61,923 bases of DNA from contig CAXYYC010000011.1 in the NCBI GenBank assembly GCA_964293815.1, positions 1 through 61,923 on the forward strand. The letters run 5' to 3'. The notes beneath the pieces were generated by a model. The model had not been told where the DNA came from. It did not search any database and worked only from the letters and a program-made list of their open reading frames with translations. Source of the DNA: CTSOIL-112 sp964293815. GTDB taxonomy: Bacteria; Pseudomonadota; Gammaproteobacteria; Burkholderiales; Burkholderiaceae. Of the stretch, positions 1 to 7,984 are shown piece after piece. Within the stretch, counting starts at the first letter, position 1. Each line of letters begins with the position of its first letter. The position numbers were made by a program, and so were the translations under genes.

Positions 1-1171
1 CAATATTGATGATAGTATCCGTTCCTGAACCGCCAGTTGCCTGTGCTGTGGTTACACCCAAATCAACGGTCACGGCTGATGTAGCAAAAGAGTAAAACAC
101 ACTATCAACTCCACCACCACCATCAATTCTGTCGCTGGACGTACCCGAACCAACATAGATCAAATCATTACCAGAGCCGCCTAACAGAGTATTACCTGAG
201 CTATTTCCATACAGTTTATCCGCGCCATTCCCGCCAATTGCTGTCTCAATAATCGCACCATTGGCAATCGTGAATCCTCCTGTAATTCCTGTGGTATAAG
301 AAACGTATCCGCCCGCATTCACACCCACCAGTGGTGCTGCGCGTAGATCAATCGTACAGGCAACGTTCGATCCTTCATTGCTAATCGTGTCGGCTCCGCC
401 CGCATCCCAAATACATGACCAATAAGTTCCGACATCGTTGACATTCGGCAAATGGTAAACATCGTTTCCAGTAGCCGTCGTTTTGTTTACACCGTACAAC
501 TTTTGTAGCGCCGCAATATCCAGCGCCATGAGTGTACCTTGCCAACCATAGTCGTAGTATCCAGAATAGTGGTCTTTCCAACCATCGTTATAACTCATGG
601 TGGTCCAAATGCCTTGATTCATCTCATTGGTTCCCAATGAGCTATCGGACGTAACGCCTGGGAAGCTGGTTGCATCAGCATCACCGCCTCCATCATGAGG
701 ATGCGCTAATCCCATTGCATGGCCCAATTCATGAATAATGGAAATATAGCCATAAGCTCCTTTATCCAAGTATGCCCAACTTGGATCATCTTGATTAAAG
801 TAGCCATAAATACTGGGGAAACTGCCATCTGGGGTTTCATGCAAACCCAATGTACCATCGCCCAATGCACTTGACGGCGCCTTCCACCATTTTAGATCGG
901 TTGTCGCTGCGTTTGATTCAACAAACTGTAAATTACACACGCTGGAATAATTGGCCAATGCCATTCGGAAAGCATCTTTTTCCGTATCCGTCCAAACACC
1001 ACCAGTAAAGGCGCCAATAGAGCTGTCCATTGCAGGCAAGTCGCCAGAACCGAAGGAATAGGTGATTGGCGTAGGACTGGTCGCATATGACCAACCACAC
1101 CCCCAAATCAATGAATCCAAATAGACATTACCGTAACCACTACCCGCGATAGAACCATTTTGTGTTGCCAT
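1..1171 (-). CDS. Serralysin-like RTX zinc metalloprotease, N-terminal 390 residues (3' end outside the window)
   Basis: The reading frame is open from an ATG at 1171 down to base 1, so the C terminus is missing. Residues 147-157 form the zinc signature HExxHxxGxxH (HELGHAMGLAH), and a Met-turn TMSYND follows at about 191-196, as in family M10/serralysin. From about residue 312 there are glycine/aspartate-rich calcium-binding motifs of RTX type (GGNGADKLYGN, GGSGNDLIYVGSG). There is no N-terminal signal peptide, which fits secretion by a type I exporter using a C-terminal signal beyond the edge; no exporter genes are in view. AGAGGA lies just upstream of the start. Likely role: secreted extracellular protease. 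The substrate is unknown. Confidence 0.88.
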   Translation of the reverse strand, partial: MATQNGSIAGSGYGNVYLDSLIWGCGWSYATSPTPITYSFGSGDLPAMDSSIGAFTGGVWTDTEKDAFRMALANYSSVCNLQFVESNAATTDLKWWKAPSSALGDGTLGLHETPDGSFPSIYGYFNQDDPSWAYLDKGAYGYISIIHELGHAMGLAHPHDGGGDADATSFPGVTSDSSLGTNEMNQGIWTTMSYNDGWKDHYSGYYDYGWQGTLMALDIAALQKLYGVNKTTATGNDVYHLPNVNDVGTYWSCIWDAGGADTISNEGSNVACTIDLRAAPLVGVNAGGYVSYTTGITGGFTIANGAIIETAIGGNGADKLYGNSSGNTLLGGSGNDLIYVGSGTSSDRIDGGGGVDSVFYSFATSAVTVDLGVTTAQATGGSGTDTIINI

Positions 1172-1332
1172 TTTGTCCTCTGTTACAAAAGATGAAATCA
1201 CACCAATTTGCTATTGTTTCGACATCCACTTACAAACCACCACTTCATAATATCGCCACATTTTACCGATATTTCGACTAAATATACGTTATTTAATCCA
1301 TCGCCATCAAATTATTGCGCACCAATTTAAAC

Positions 1333-1361
1333 TTGAACATAAACCCACGACAGGGTATATT
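1333..1361 (+). promoter_or_regulatory. Sigma-70 type promoter for the peptide transporter operon
   Basis: A -35 hexamer TTGAAC (1333-1338) and a -10 hexamer TATATT (1356-1361) are separated by 17 bp. They lie about 75 bp upstream of the substrate-binding protein start, in a 265-bp gap shared with the divergent protease gene. This is the best hexamer pair I see in that gap. It is not experimentally supported. Confidence 0.5.
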
Positions 1362-1436
1362 GCGTCCATCAGCGCGTATTTATCCGTATCGTTTATGAAA
1401 ATGCGTTCTTTTATTCTTCTTTTTCTGGAGGTTGGC

Positions 1437-3083
1437 ATGTTGAAACAAACTTTAAAATACACCGCCATCATGGCATGCATCGTTGGTTTGGCCGCATGTG
1501 GTGGTAAATCCGGTTCTGCCGAAAAATCCGCCGCCGGCGGTGCAGCAGCAGACGGCAAGAAAACCTTAGTGTACTGCTCCGAAGGCAGTCCAGAGGGTTT
1601 CGATCCAGCGCAATACACGGCGGGAACAACGTTTGACGCCACCACCTACACCGTATACAACACCTTGGCAGAATTCAAACGTGGCGAAACCTCCGTTGAA
1701 CCGGGCTTGGCCGAAAGCTGGGACGTATCACCTGATGGCAAAACCTACACCTTCCACCTGCGCAAGGGTGTAAAATTCGGCACAACCGAATACTTCAAAC
1801 CAACCCGTGATTTCAATGCGGACGACGTGGTGTTCTCACTGAGCCGCATGGTCAACAAAGATTTCGCGTTCAACAAAGCGTATCCTGCTGAATTCCCATA
1901 CGCCTCTGACATGGCGCTGCCGGACAATGTCACCGCCATCACCAAGGTTGACGACAACACCGTTAAAGTGGTGTTAAAAGACGTAGACGCAGCCTTTATC
2001 CAAAACATCGCTATGCCGTTCGCCGTCATGCACTCGGCTGAATACGCCGCGCAACTCGAAAAAGCCGGCAAAGCCAGCGACCTGAACGTCTTCCCAGTTG
2101 GCACTGGCCCATTTGTGTTCAAAAACTACCAAAAAGACACGCAAATTCGCTACGTCAAAAATCCAGACTATTGGAATAAAGACGAGATAAAAGTGGACAA
2201 CCTCGTGTTCGCCATCACCAAAGACTCATCGGTGCGCGCACAAAAAGTCCAAGCGGGCGAATGTAACGTCTCTGCCTATCCGAAAACTGCCGAAATTGAC
2301 GCAGCGAAAAAATCGGGTAAAGTCACCGTAATGGATCAACCGGGCTTTAACGTCGGCTACCTCGGCTACAACGTTGAACACGGCCCATTGGCGAAACTCG
2401 AAGTACGCCAAGCACTCGATATGGCAATCAACAAAGACGCGATTTTACAAGCCGTTTACCAAGGCGCGGGCGTGAAAGCGACCAACCCAATGCCACCGAC
2501 CCAATGGTCATACAACGACAAGCTCAAAGACGCACCGTATGACGTTGAAAAAGCCAAAGAACTGCTGAAAAAAGCGGGCGTGGCTGACGGTTACGAAATC
2601 AATCTGTGGGCAATGCCAGTACAACGTCCATACAACCCGAACGCGAAATTGATGGCCGAAATGGTTCAAGCGGACTGGGCGAAAATCGGTGTGAAAGCGA
2701 AAATCGTCAGCTACGAATGGGGTGAGTACCTCAAACGCGCGAAAACCGGCGAACACGACGCGATCATCGTCGGTTGGACGGGTGACAATGGCGATCCGGA
2801 CAACTGGCTCGGCGTTTTGCTCAGCTGTAAAGCTGTGAATGGCAACAACTACTCACGCTGGTGTAACAAAGATTTCGACAAATTGGTCACTGCCGCGGTG
2901 AAAACCACGGATAAAGCCCAACGTACCGACATGTACATGAAAGCGCAAGAAATCTTCAAACACGACTTACCTTGGACCACCATGGCGCACTCTGTCGTGA
3001 CCGTATTCACCACACCGAATGTATCTGGCTTCAAGATCAGCCCGTTCGGCGCAATGAATTTCCAAGGCGTTGATGTGAAATAA
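1437..3083 (+). CDS. dppA: Peptide ABC transporter substrate-binding lipoprotein (DppA/OppA family)
   Basis: A 548-residue periplasmic solute-binding protein of family 5. I place the start at 1437 because GGAGG lies 5 bp before it and the resulting N terminus is a classic lipoprotein signal (hydrophobic stretch, then LAAC-G at about residues 18-22). An upstream in-frame ATG at 1395 would add 14 residues in front of the signal. The body has the family's AESW and GTGPF motifs. It should capture dipeptides or oligopeptides and deliver them to the permease encoded next. A long hairpin-rich gap separates it from dppB, which is usual where the binding protein is made in excess. Dipeptide specificity is inferred from family resemblance only. 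Confidence 0.85.
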   Translation: MLKQTLKYTAIMACIVGLAACGGKSGSAEKSAAGGAAADGKKTLVYCSEGSPEGFDPAQYTAGTTFDATTYTVYNTLAEFKRGETSVEPGLAESWDVSPDGKTYTFHLRKGVKFGTTEYFKPTRDFNADDVVFSLSRMVNKDFAFNKAYPAEFPYASDMALPDNVTAITKVDDNTVKVVLKDVDAAFIQNIAMPFAVMHSAEYAAQLEKAGKASDLNVFPVGTGPFVFKNYQKDTQIRYVKNPDYWNKDEIKVDNLVFAITKDSSVRAQKVQAGECNVSAYPKTAEIDAAKKSGKVTVMDQPGFNVGYLGYNVEHGPLAKLEVRQALDMAINKDAILQAVYQGAGVKATNPMPPTQWSYNDKLKDAPYDVEKAKELLKKAGVADGYEINLWAMPVQRPYNPNAKLMAEMVQADWAKIGVKAKIVSYEWGEYLKRAKTGEHDAIIVGWTGDNGDPDNWLGVLLSCKAVNGNNYSRWCNKDFDKLVTAAVKTTDKAQRTDMYMKAQEIFKHDLPWTTMAHSVVTVFTTPNVSGFKISPFGAMNFQGVDVK

Positions 3084-3088
3084 GGCCG

Positions 3089-3160
3089 TTGGGCAAATTC
3101 GGGCGATGCATTGTATTGCGTCTTCAACCATGCCAGTAACATCGCTCGATATTTGCCCAA
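3089..3160 (+). terminator. Long intercistronic stem-loop just after dppA
   Basis: TTGGGCAAAT (3089-3098) pairs perfectly with ATTTGCCCAA (3151-3160), and an inner arm GGCGATG/CATCGC strengthens it. It begins 5 bases after the dppA stop codon and has no T-run, so it looks more like an mRNA-stabilising or processing hairpin than a full terminator. Confidence 0.55.
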
Positions 3161-3166
3161 ACCGAA

Positions 3167-3232
3167 AAGCCACTCCTGAATCATATGCATCATGCATATT
3201 GCCCATTCAGGTCAGTGGCTTTCTGTATTTTT
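3167..3232 (+). terminator. Second intercistronic hairpin with a partial T-tract (attenuator-like)
   Basis: AAGCCACT (3167-3174), followed by CTGAAT, pairs with ATTCAG ... AGTGGCTT (ending 3221), and TTTCTGTATTTTT follows. Together with the preceding hairpin it could terminate part of the transcripts before dppB, giving more binding protein than permease. The effect is inferred. Confidence 0.5.
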
Positions 3233-3317
3233 AACTCTGATGATTGCTGTGCGGCGGATGTTTTGACGCTGTTGAACACGTCAGCCATCTCATTCATACA
3301 CGGCAAAAGGTTTTGAC

Positions 3318-4340
3318 ATGCTGTCTTTTATTATTCGTCGTCTGCTCCTACTCATTCCGGTATTCATTGGCTTGACGCTCTCAACCTTTACCTTGATTCG
3401 CTTGGTTCCGGGTGATGTGGTCGAAGTCATGATGGGCGAACGCGCGGTTAATCCCGAACTACACGCAGCGGCCATGAAACGATTGGGTTTGGACAAGCCG
3501 ATTTTGGTGCAGTATTGGGATTATCTGATGCGCCTGTTGCACGGCGATTTTGGTAAATCATTCCGTGACCAAATGCCTGTGTTGAATGATTTTTTTGCTC
3601 ACTTTGTCCCGACGTTGGAGTTGGCGTTTTCGGCTATGGTGATTGCCTCGATCATCGGTGTGACCTTGGGCATTATCGCCGCACTACGCCGCGGTAGCTG
3701 GCTTGACTACATGCTGATGACCGGCGCATTGGCCGGTTACTCGATGCCGATTTATCTGCTCGGGCCGATTTTGACCGGTATTTTTGCACACGCTTTGGGT
3801 TTGCTACCGGTGTCTGGCGTAATCAGCGTGACGAAATTTTTGGATGTGGAGCCGTGGCATGGTTCTTGGCTGTTGGGTGCGCTGTTTTCCGATCAGCCGG
3901 GTGCGTTTGCCGATGTATTGTCACACTTCATTTTGCCATCGATTGCGCTGGCGACGATTCCACTGGCGACCATCGCGCGTATGACACGTTCGGCGATTTT
4001 GGAGGTGTTGGGTGAGGATTATGTGCGCACAGCGAAGGCTAAGGGTCTGTCGCCACGCCGCGTGATTTTGGTACACGTTTTGCGCAATGCGCTGATTACC
4101 GTAGTGACGGTGATTGGTCTGCAAATGGGTACTTTGCTTGCGGGTGCAATTTTGACCGAAACGATTTTTAGCTGGCCGGGCGTGGGCAACTGGCTGTTGG
4201 ATGGGTTCCACCACCGCGATTATCCGATTGTACAAAACGGTATTTTGCTGGTGGCCTGTGCATTGATGATCGTGAGTTTGCTGGTCGATATTTTGTACGG
4301 CTTGATTAACCCACGCATTCGCACCGCGAATAATCAATAA
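3318..4340 (+). CDS. dppB: Peptide ABC transporter permease DppB
   Basis: A 340-residue inner-membrane permease with about six hydrophobic segments, the first at residues 9-30. The cytoplasmic EAA-type loop that docks on the ATPase is visible near residues 233-256 (GEDYVRTAKAKG). The N-terminal IIRRLLLLIPVFIGLT is typical of DppB/OppB proteins. AAAAGG precedes the start. It pairs with DppC to form the channel and is the first permease gene after the hairpin region. Confidence 0.88.
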   Translation: MLSFIIRRLLLLIPVFIGLTLSTFTLIRLVPGDVVEVMMGERAVNPELHAAAMKRLGLDKPILVQYWDYLMRLLHGDFGKSFRDQMPVLNDFFAHFVPTLELAFSAMVIASIIGVTLGIIAALRRGSWLDYMLMTGALAGYSMPIYLLGPILTGIFAHALGLLPVSGVISVTKFLDVEPWHGSWLLGALFSDQPGAFADVLSHFILPSIALATIPLATIARMTRSAILEVLGEDYVRTAKAKGLSPRRVILVHVLRNALITVVTVIGLQMGTLLAGAILTETIFSWPGVGNWLLDGFHHRDYPIVQNGILLVACALMIVSLLVDILYGLINPRIRTANNQ

Positions 4341-4376
4341 ATACAATGATGTGTCGTGATTTTTGAAGGATAGTTT

Positions 4377-5303
4377 ATGTCTGGTAACACCATCACTCCA
4401 AGCGCGCTCAACACGCCAAACAGCGGTTCACCAACGATGCCGTCGCAGTGGGAGTTATTTTACCGTTCGTTCGTGGCGAACCGTGGCGCGGTTTTGGGCT
4501 TGTTGGCCATATTGATTCTGGTCTTTGTCGCAATTTTTGCCAATGTATTGGCGCCGCATAATCCGCTGGAGCTGTACACCGGTAAGGAGCAATTACCGCC
4601 CGCATGGTTAGAGGGTGGCGACGCGCGCTTTTTGCTCGGCACGGATGACGCGGGGCGCGACACGCTCTCGCGTGTGATGCACGGGACGCGCTACTCGCTC
4701 TTTATTGGCTTGGCAGCGACGCTGTTGTCCGCGATCGTTGGCGTCTGCCTTGGTTTAGCGGCTGCGTTTTGGCCGAAGCGTCTGGGGCGCGTGGTCATGC
4801 TGTTCAACGATATTTTGATGTCGTATCCAAGCCTGCTGTTAGCGATCATCATTGCCGCCATTTTGGGGCCATCGATGACCAATACGATCATTACAATCGC
4901 GCTGGTGTGTTTGCCACCGTTCATCCGCTTGACCCGCGCGACGGCTATGGTGGAATTGCAACGCGACTATGTGACTGCTTCGCGCGTGATGGGCGCAGGT
5001 ACTTTGCGTTTATTGTTTGTCACGATTTTACCGAACTGCCTCGCGCCGCTGATCGTGCAGGCAACCATGATTTTCTCCTCCGCAATTTTGGAGGCGGGTG
5101 CGATTGGTTTCCTCGGTTTTGGCGTACAGCCGCCGCTGCCTGAATGGGGCGCCATGCTCGGTACGGCACGTCAGTATATTCAGAGTAATGTGTGGATGGC
5201 GATTTTCCCCGGCTTGGCAGTATTTATCTCCGCCTTGGCAATTAATTTGATGGGCGATGGCTTGCGCGACGCGCTGGATCCGAAACTGAAGCAGGTGTCA
5301 TGA
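4377..5303 (+). CDS. dppC: Peptide ABC transporter permease DppC
   Basis: A 308-residue second permease subunit. It has a short cytoplasmic N terminus, a membrane segment at about residues 36-58, and the DppC-type motif LLGTDDAGRDTLSR before the core membrane domain. The EAA loop appears as RDYVTASRVMGAG. GAAGGA precedes the start. Its last codon overlaps the start of the next gene (ATGA at 5300-5303), which implies translational coupling. Confidence 0.88.
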   Translation: MSGNTITPSALNTPNSGSPTMPSQWELFYRSFVANRGAVLGLLAILILVFVAIFANVLAPHNPLELYTGKEQLPPAWLEGGDARFLLGTDDAGRDTLSRVMHGTRYSLFIGLAATLLSAIVGVCLGLAAAFWPKRLGRVVMLFNDILMSYPSLLLAIIIAAILGPSMTNTIITIALVCLPPFIRLTRATAMVELQRDYVTASRVMGAGTLRLLFVTILPNCLAPLIVQATMIFSSAILEAGAIGFLGFGVQPPLPEWGAMLGTARQYIQSNVWMAIFPGLAVFISALAINLMGDGLRDALDPKLKQVS

Positions 5304-6322
5304 TGACGACGAACAATCCATTATTACAAATCGATAATCTGTGTGTCACCTTTGGTAAAGCCGAACGTGCGTTCCGCGCCGTCGATCAGGTGTCCTTGTC
5401 GGTCAACGAAGGCGAAATCCTCGCCATCGTCGGCGAATCCGGCTCTGGTAAATCGGTCTCGATGATGGCGGTTATGGGTTTGTTACCCGATAGCGCGACC
5501 ATCACCGCCAATCAATTACTGTTCAACAACACCAATCTACAAACCATCAGTCCTGCGGCACGACGCGCGATCATCGGCAAAGACATTTCGATGATTTTCC
5601 AAGACGCCATGACCAGCCTGAATCCCAGTTTCACGGTAGAAATGCAGATCGGCGAAGTACTGCGCACGCATTTGGGTTTGCGCGGTGATGCGGTACGCAC
5701 GCGGATTCTCGAACTACTCGACCAAGTGGAAATCTCCGATGCAAAAAACCGTCTGAACGTCTACCCGCATCAACTCTCCGGCGGAATGTGCCAACGCGTC
5801 ATGATCGCCATGGCGATTGCCTGCGAACCCAAACTGTTGATCGCTGATGAGCCAACCACCGCGCTGGATGTGACGGTACAGGCGCAAATTATGGATCTGC
5901 TCCAACGCCTGCAAGCCGAACGCAATATGGCGATGATCCTGATCACCCACGATCTCGGTTTGGTCGCACAAAATGCACACAACGTCGCCGTAATGTATGC
6001 CGGTCAAGTCGTGGAAACCAGCACTGTGCCGCATATTTTCGAGTCACCCTATCACCCGTACACCGAAGCCTTGCTCGCGGCGATTCCTGATTTTTCCAAT
6101 GGCGCCGAGCGTCTGCAAAGTCTCTCGGGCGTAGTGCCAAGCCAATACGACCGTCCAGCAGGCTGCCTGCTCTCACCGCGTTGCCCCTATGTGCACGAAG
6201 CCTGCCACACGCCGCCGCCCATGCAAAATACACCGTTTGGGCAAGTCCGTTGCGTCAACAACTCATTGGAACAATTACACACATACCGCTCGCAATCAGG
6301 CGACAAAGGGGTCACAGCATGA
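5300..6322 (+). CDS. dppD: Peptide ABC transporter ATP-binding protein DppD
   Basis: A 340-residue ATPase of the DppD/OppD type. Walker A is GESGSGKS (about residues 48-55), Walker B is LLIADEPTTALD, and a C-terminal cysteine-rich CLLSPRCPYVHEAC segment matches the family's oligopeptide-transporter extension, which may carry an Fe-S cluster. The signature loop reads LSGGMCQR where LSGGMRQR is usual; the arginine-to-cysteine change is odd but lies outside the nucleotide-contacting core. The start overlaps the dppC stop (ATGA); the next codon is also ATG. It works with DppF as the heterodimeric motor. Confidence 0.88.
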   Translation: MMTTNNPLLQIDNLCVTFGKAERAFRAVDQVSLSVNEGEILAIVGESGSGKSVSMMAVMGLLPDSATITANQLLFNNTNLQTISPAARRAIIGKDISMIFQDAMTSLNPSFTVEMQIGEVLRTHLGLRGDAVRTRILELLDQVEISDAKNRLNVYPHQLSGGMCQRVMIAMAIACEPKLLIADEPTTALDVTVQAQIMDLLQRLQAERNMAMILITHDLGLVAQNAHNVAVMYAGQVVETSTVPHIFESPYHPYTEALLAAIPDFSNGAERLQSLSGVVPSQYDRPAGCLLSPRCPYVHEACHTPPPMQNTPFGQVRCVNNSLEQLHTYRSQSGDKGVTA

Positions 6323-7284
6323 GCGCCATTGTATTAGAAGCCAAAAATTTAGCGCGCTACTATCCGGTATCGCAAGGATTCGGGCAAGGCAAAAAATATG
6401 TCAAAGCCCTCAACGGCGTGTCTTTCACGCTCGAAGCGGGCAAAACGCTGGCCGTGGTTGGCGAGTCGGGCTGTGGCAAATCCACACTCGCGCGTCAACT
6501 GACCTTGATCGAACAGCCCACCTCAGGTGAATTACTGATTAACGGCCAAGGCGTGACCAAACTCTCCGGCGCACAATTGAAAGAGTTGCGCACCGAAATC
6601 CAAATGGTATTCCAAAACCCCTACGCCTCGCTCAATCCGCGCCAATCCATCGCCTACCAACTCACCGAACCACTGACCATCCACACCACGCTCTCCAAAG
6701 CCGAAAAACACGAACGTGTGGTCGCGATGATGAAGCAGGTCGGCCTGCGCCCCGAGCACGCCTCGCGCTACCCACACATGTTCTCCGGCGGCCAACGCCA
6801 GCGCATTGCGCTCGCGCGCGCGATGATGCTCAACCCGAAAATCGTCATTGCCGACGAGCCGACATCCGCGCTCGACGTATCGATTCAAGCGCAGGTATTG
6901 AACCTATTCATGGATTTGCAGGCGCAATTTCATACCGCCTATGTGTTTATCTCGCACAATTTATCGGTGGTGCAACACGTCGCGCACGACGTGATCGTCA
7001 TGTATCTGGGCAAAGTCGTTGAACACGGCAAGAAAGAAGACATTTTTGAGCGGCCATTGCACCCATACACCAAAGCCTTACTGTCCGCCGCGCCGACGCT
7101 CAAAGCGAAAAAAGAACCGCTCAAACTGACCGGCGAACTACCCAGCCCGCTCAATCCGCCATCCGGCTGCGCGCTGCACCAACGCTGCCCGCACGCCAAC
7201 GAGCGCTGTGCCCGCGAAGAACCAGTATTGCGCTCATTTGCAGGGCAACAGGTCGCTTGCCACCGCATCGAAGAAATCAGTTGA
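6319..7284 (+). CDS. dppF: Peptide ABC transporter ATP-binding protein DppF
   Basis: A 321-residue ATPase with Walker A GESGCGKS (about 47-54), signature FSGGQRQR, Walker B IVIADEPTSALD and the H-loop SHN. A C-terminal CALHQRCPHANERC stretch mirrors the cysteine motif of DppD. The frame is open upstream to 6181, but the ATG at 6319 overlaps the dppD stop (ATGA) and gives the family's usual N terminus, so I chose it. Last gene of the transporter operon; a strong hairpin terminator follows 34 bases later. Confidence 0.88.
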   Translation: MSAIVLEAKNLARYYPVSQGFGQGKKYVKALNGVSFTLEAGKTLAVVGESGCGKSTLARQLTLIEQPTSGELLINGQGVTKLSGAQLKELRTEIQMVFQNPYASLNPRQSIAYQLTEPLTIHTTLSKAEKHERVVAMMKQVGLRPEHASRYPHMFSGGQRQRIALARAMMLNPKIVIADEPTSALDVSIQAQVLNLFMDLQAQFHTAYVFISHNLSVVQHVAHDVIVMYLGKVVEHGKKEDIFERPLHPYTKALLSAAPTLKAKKEPLKLTGELPSPLNPPSGCALHQRCPHANERCAREEPVLRSFAGQQVACHRIEEIS

Positions 7285-7297
7285 GCCGAGTTGAACT

Positions 7298-7350
7298 GAG
7301 CCGCATACGACACAACGGAAAATCCGATGCCATCTGCGCATCGGATTTTT
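7298..7350 (+). terminator. Rho-independent terminator of the dpp operon (duplicated unit, copy 1)
   Basis: The stem AAAATCCGATGC / GCATCGGATTTT (7319-7350) ends in a run of T. The preceding segment from 7298 (gagccgcatacgacacaacgg) recurs exactly at 7680, in front of a near-identical hairpin whose loop is inverted. Confidence 0.8.
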
Positions 7351-7363
7351 GATACCCAAATTT

Positions 7364-7671
7364 CCTCGTTCCCATGCTCCAGCGTGGGAATACATATCAA
7401 CCATCACCATTTTCTCGATATCCCGCTCTCCGCCGCGGGGCGACTACTTTTTTGCTTGACCAAAAAAGTAGTCAAAAAAATCAAGTACGCAGTAATGCAA
7501 ATCACTGAACGCTGATATAAGTGCGGTTTGAAACTCGCGTTTGTCCCAAACGCTCAGACAGCAAACCGCCCAATTGAATGACAGCGTTCATATGCATTAC
7601 AGCGACATGGCTCGACTTCGTATATATGTCATCCCGCGATTCTCGTTCCCACGCTGGAGCGTGGGAACGAA
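7364..7671. repeat. Mosaic palindromic repeat, family B, copy A
   Basis: Non-coding block bounded on both sides by the REP-like palindrome CGTTCCCAcGCTccAGCGTGGGAA (7365-7392 and about 7644-7671). Inside are a perfect 13-bp stem GACTACTTTTTTG / CAAAAAAGTAGTC (7442-7473) and the core (7507-7589) made of GAACGCTG...CAGCGTTC enclosing CGGTTTG...CAAACCG enclosing GCGTTTG-tcc-CAAACGC. The same core recurs inverted at 23469-23551 and 61836-61918. No plausible gene lies between dppF and dmpI. Confidence 0.75.
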
Positions 7672-7679
7672 AAAAAACG

Positions 7680-7733
7680 GAGCCGCATACGACACAACGG
7701 AAAATCCGATGCGTAGATGGCATCGGATTTTTT
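7680..7733 (-). terminator. Terminator of the phenol/meta-cleavage operon (duplicated unit, copy 2)
   Basis: The hairpin AAAATCCGATGC / GCATCGGATTTTTT (7701-7733) lies 40 bases beyond the dmpI stop, with T-runs on both strands, so it can stop transcription from either side. The flank at 7680-7700 repeats that at 7298-7318 in direct orientation, but the hairpin matches the reverse complement of copy 1 with one mismatch in the loop. Confidence 0.65.
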
Positions 7734-7773
7734 ACACCCAAATGGAGCATTTCAGAAAATCAACGCCCCAACA

Positions 7774-7965
7774 TCAACGCCCCAAATCCAGCGCGCTCTC
7801 GCCCGCGATGCCCCAATTCTCCTTCGGCACATCGTGAATCCAGACGCGGATGTTTTGTTTCGGCGCACCCACAGCGCGTTCCAGCGCCTCGGTGACTTCT
7901 TTGATGACCGCGCGTTTTTGTTCTTCGGTGCGGCCTTCGATCATATAAATTTGTGCAAATGGCAT
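7774..7965 (-). CDS. dmpI: 4-oxalocrotonate (2-hydroxymuconate) tautomerase
   Basis: 63 residues, the usual size of this hexameric enzyme. The catalytic N-terminal proline directly follows the initiator Met (MPFAQIYMIEGR), and the conserved arginine of EGR is present at position 11 of the mature protein. GAGGAG precedes the start. It ketonises 2-hydroxymuconate for the decarboxylase DmpH, encoded just upstream. It is the last gene of the meta-cleavage operon, as in the Pseudomonas dmp and xyl operons. Confidence 0.9.
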   Translation of the reverse strand: MPFAQIYMIEGRTEEQKRAVIKEVTEALERAVGAPKQNIRVWIHDVPKENWGIAGESALDLGR

Positions 7966-7984
7966 GATTTTCTCCTCGAATCAT

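Noticed and set aside
1395..1436. Earlier start codon for the peptide-binding protein
   Set aside because: It would place 14 residues before the lipoprotein signal and lacks a ribosome site; GGAGG precedes the 1437 start.
3084..3317. Possible riboswitch between dppA and dppB
   Set aside because: The hairpins are simple and match no riboswitch architecture I know; intercistronic control hairpins are the simpler reading.
7327..7895. Several short open frames in the dpp-dmp gap
   Set aside because: They read through palindromic repeats and terminators and do not resemble proteins.
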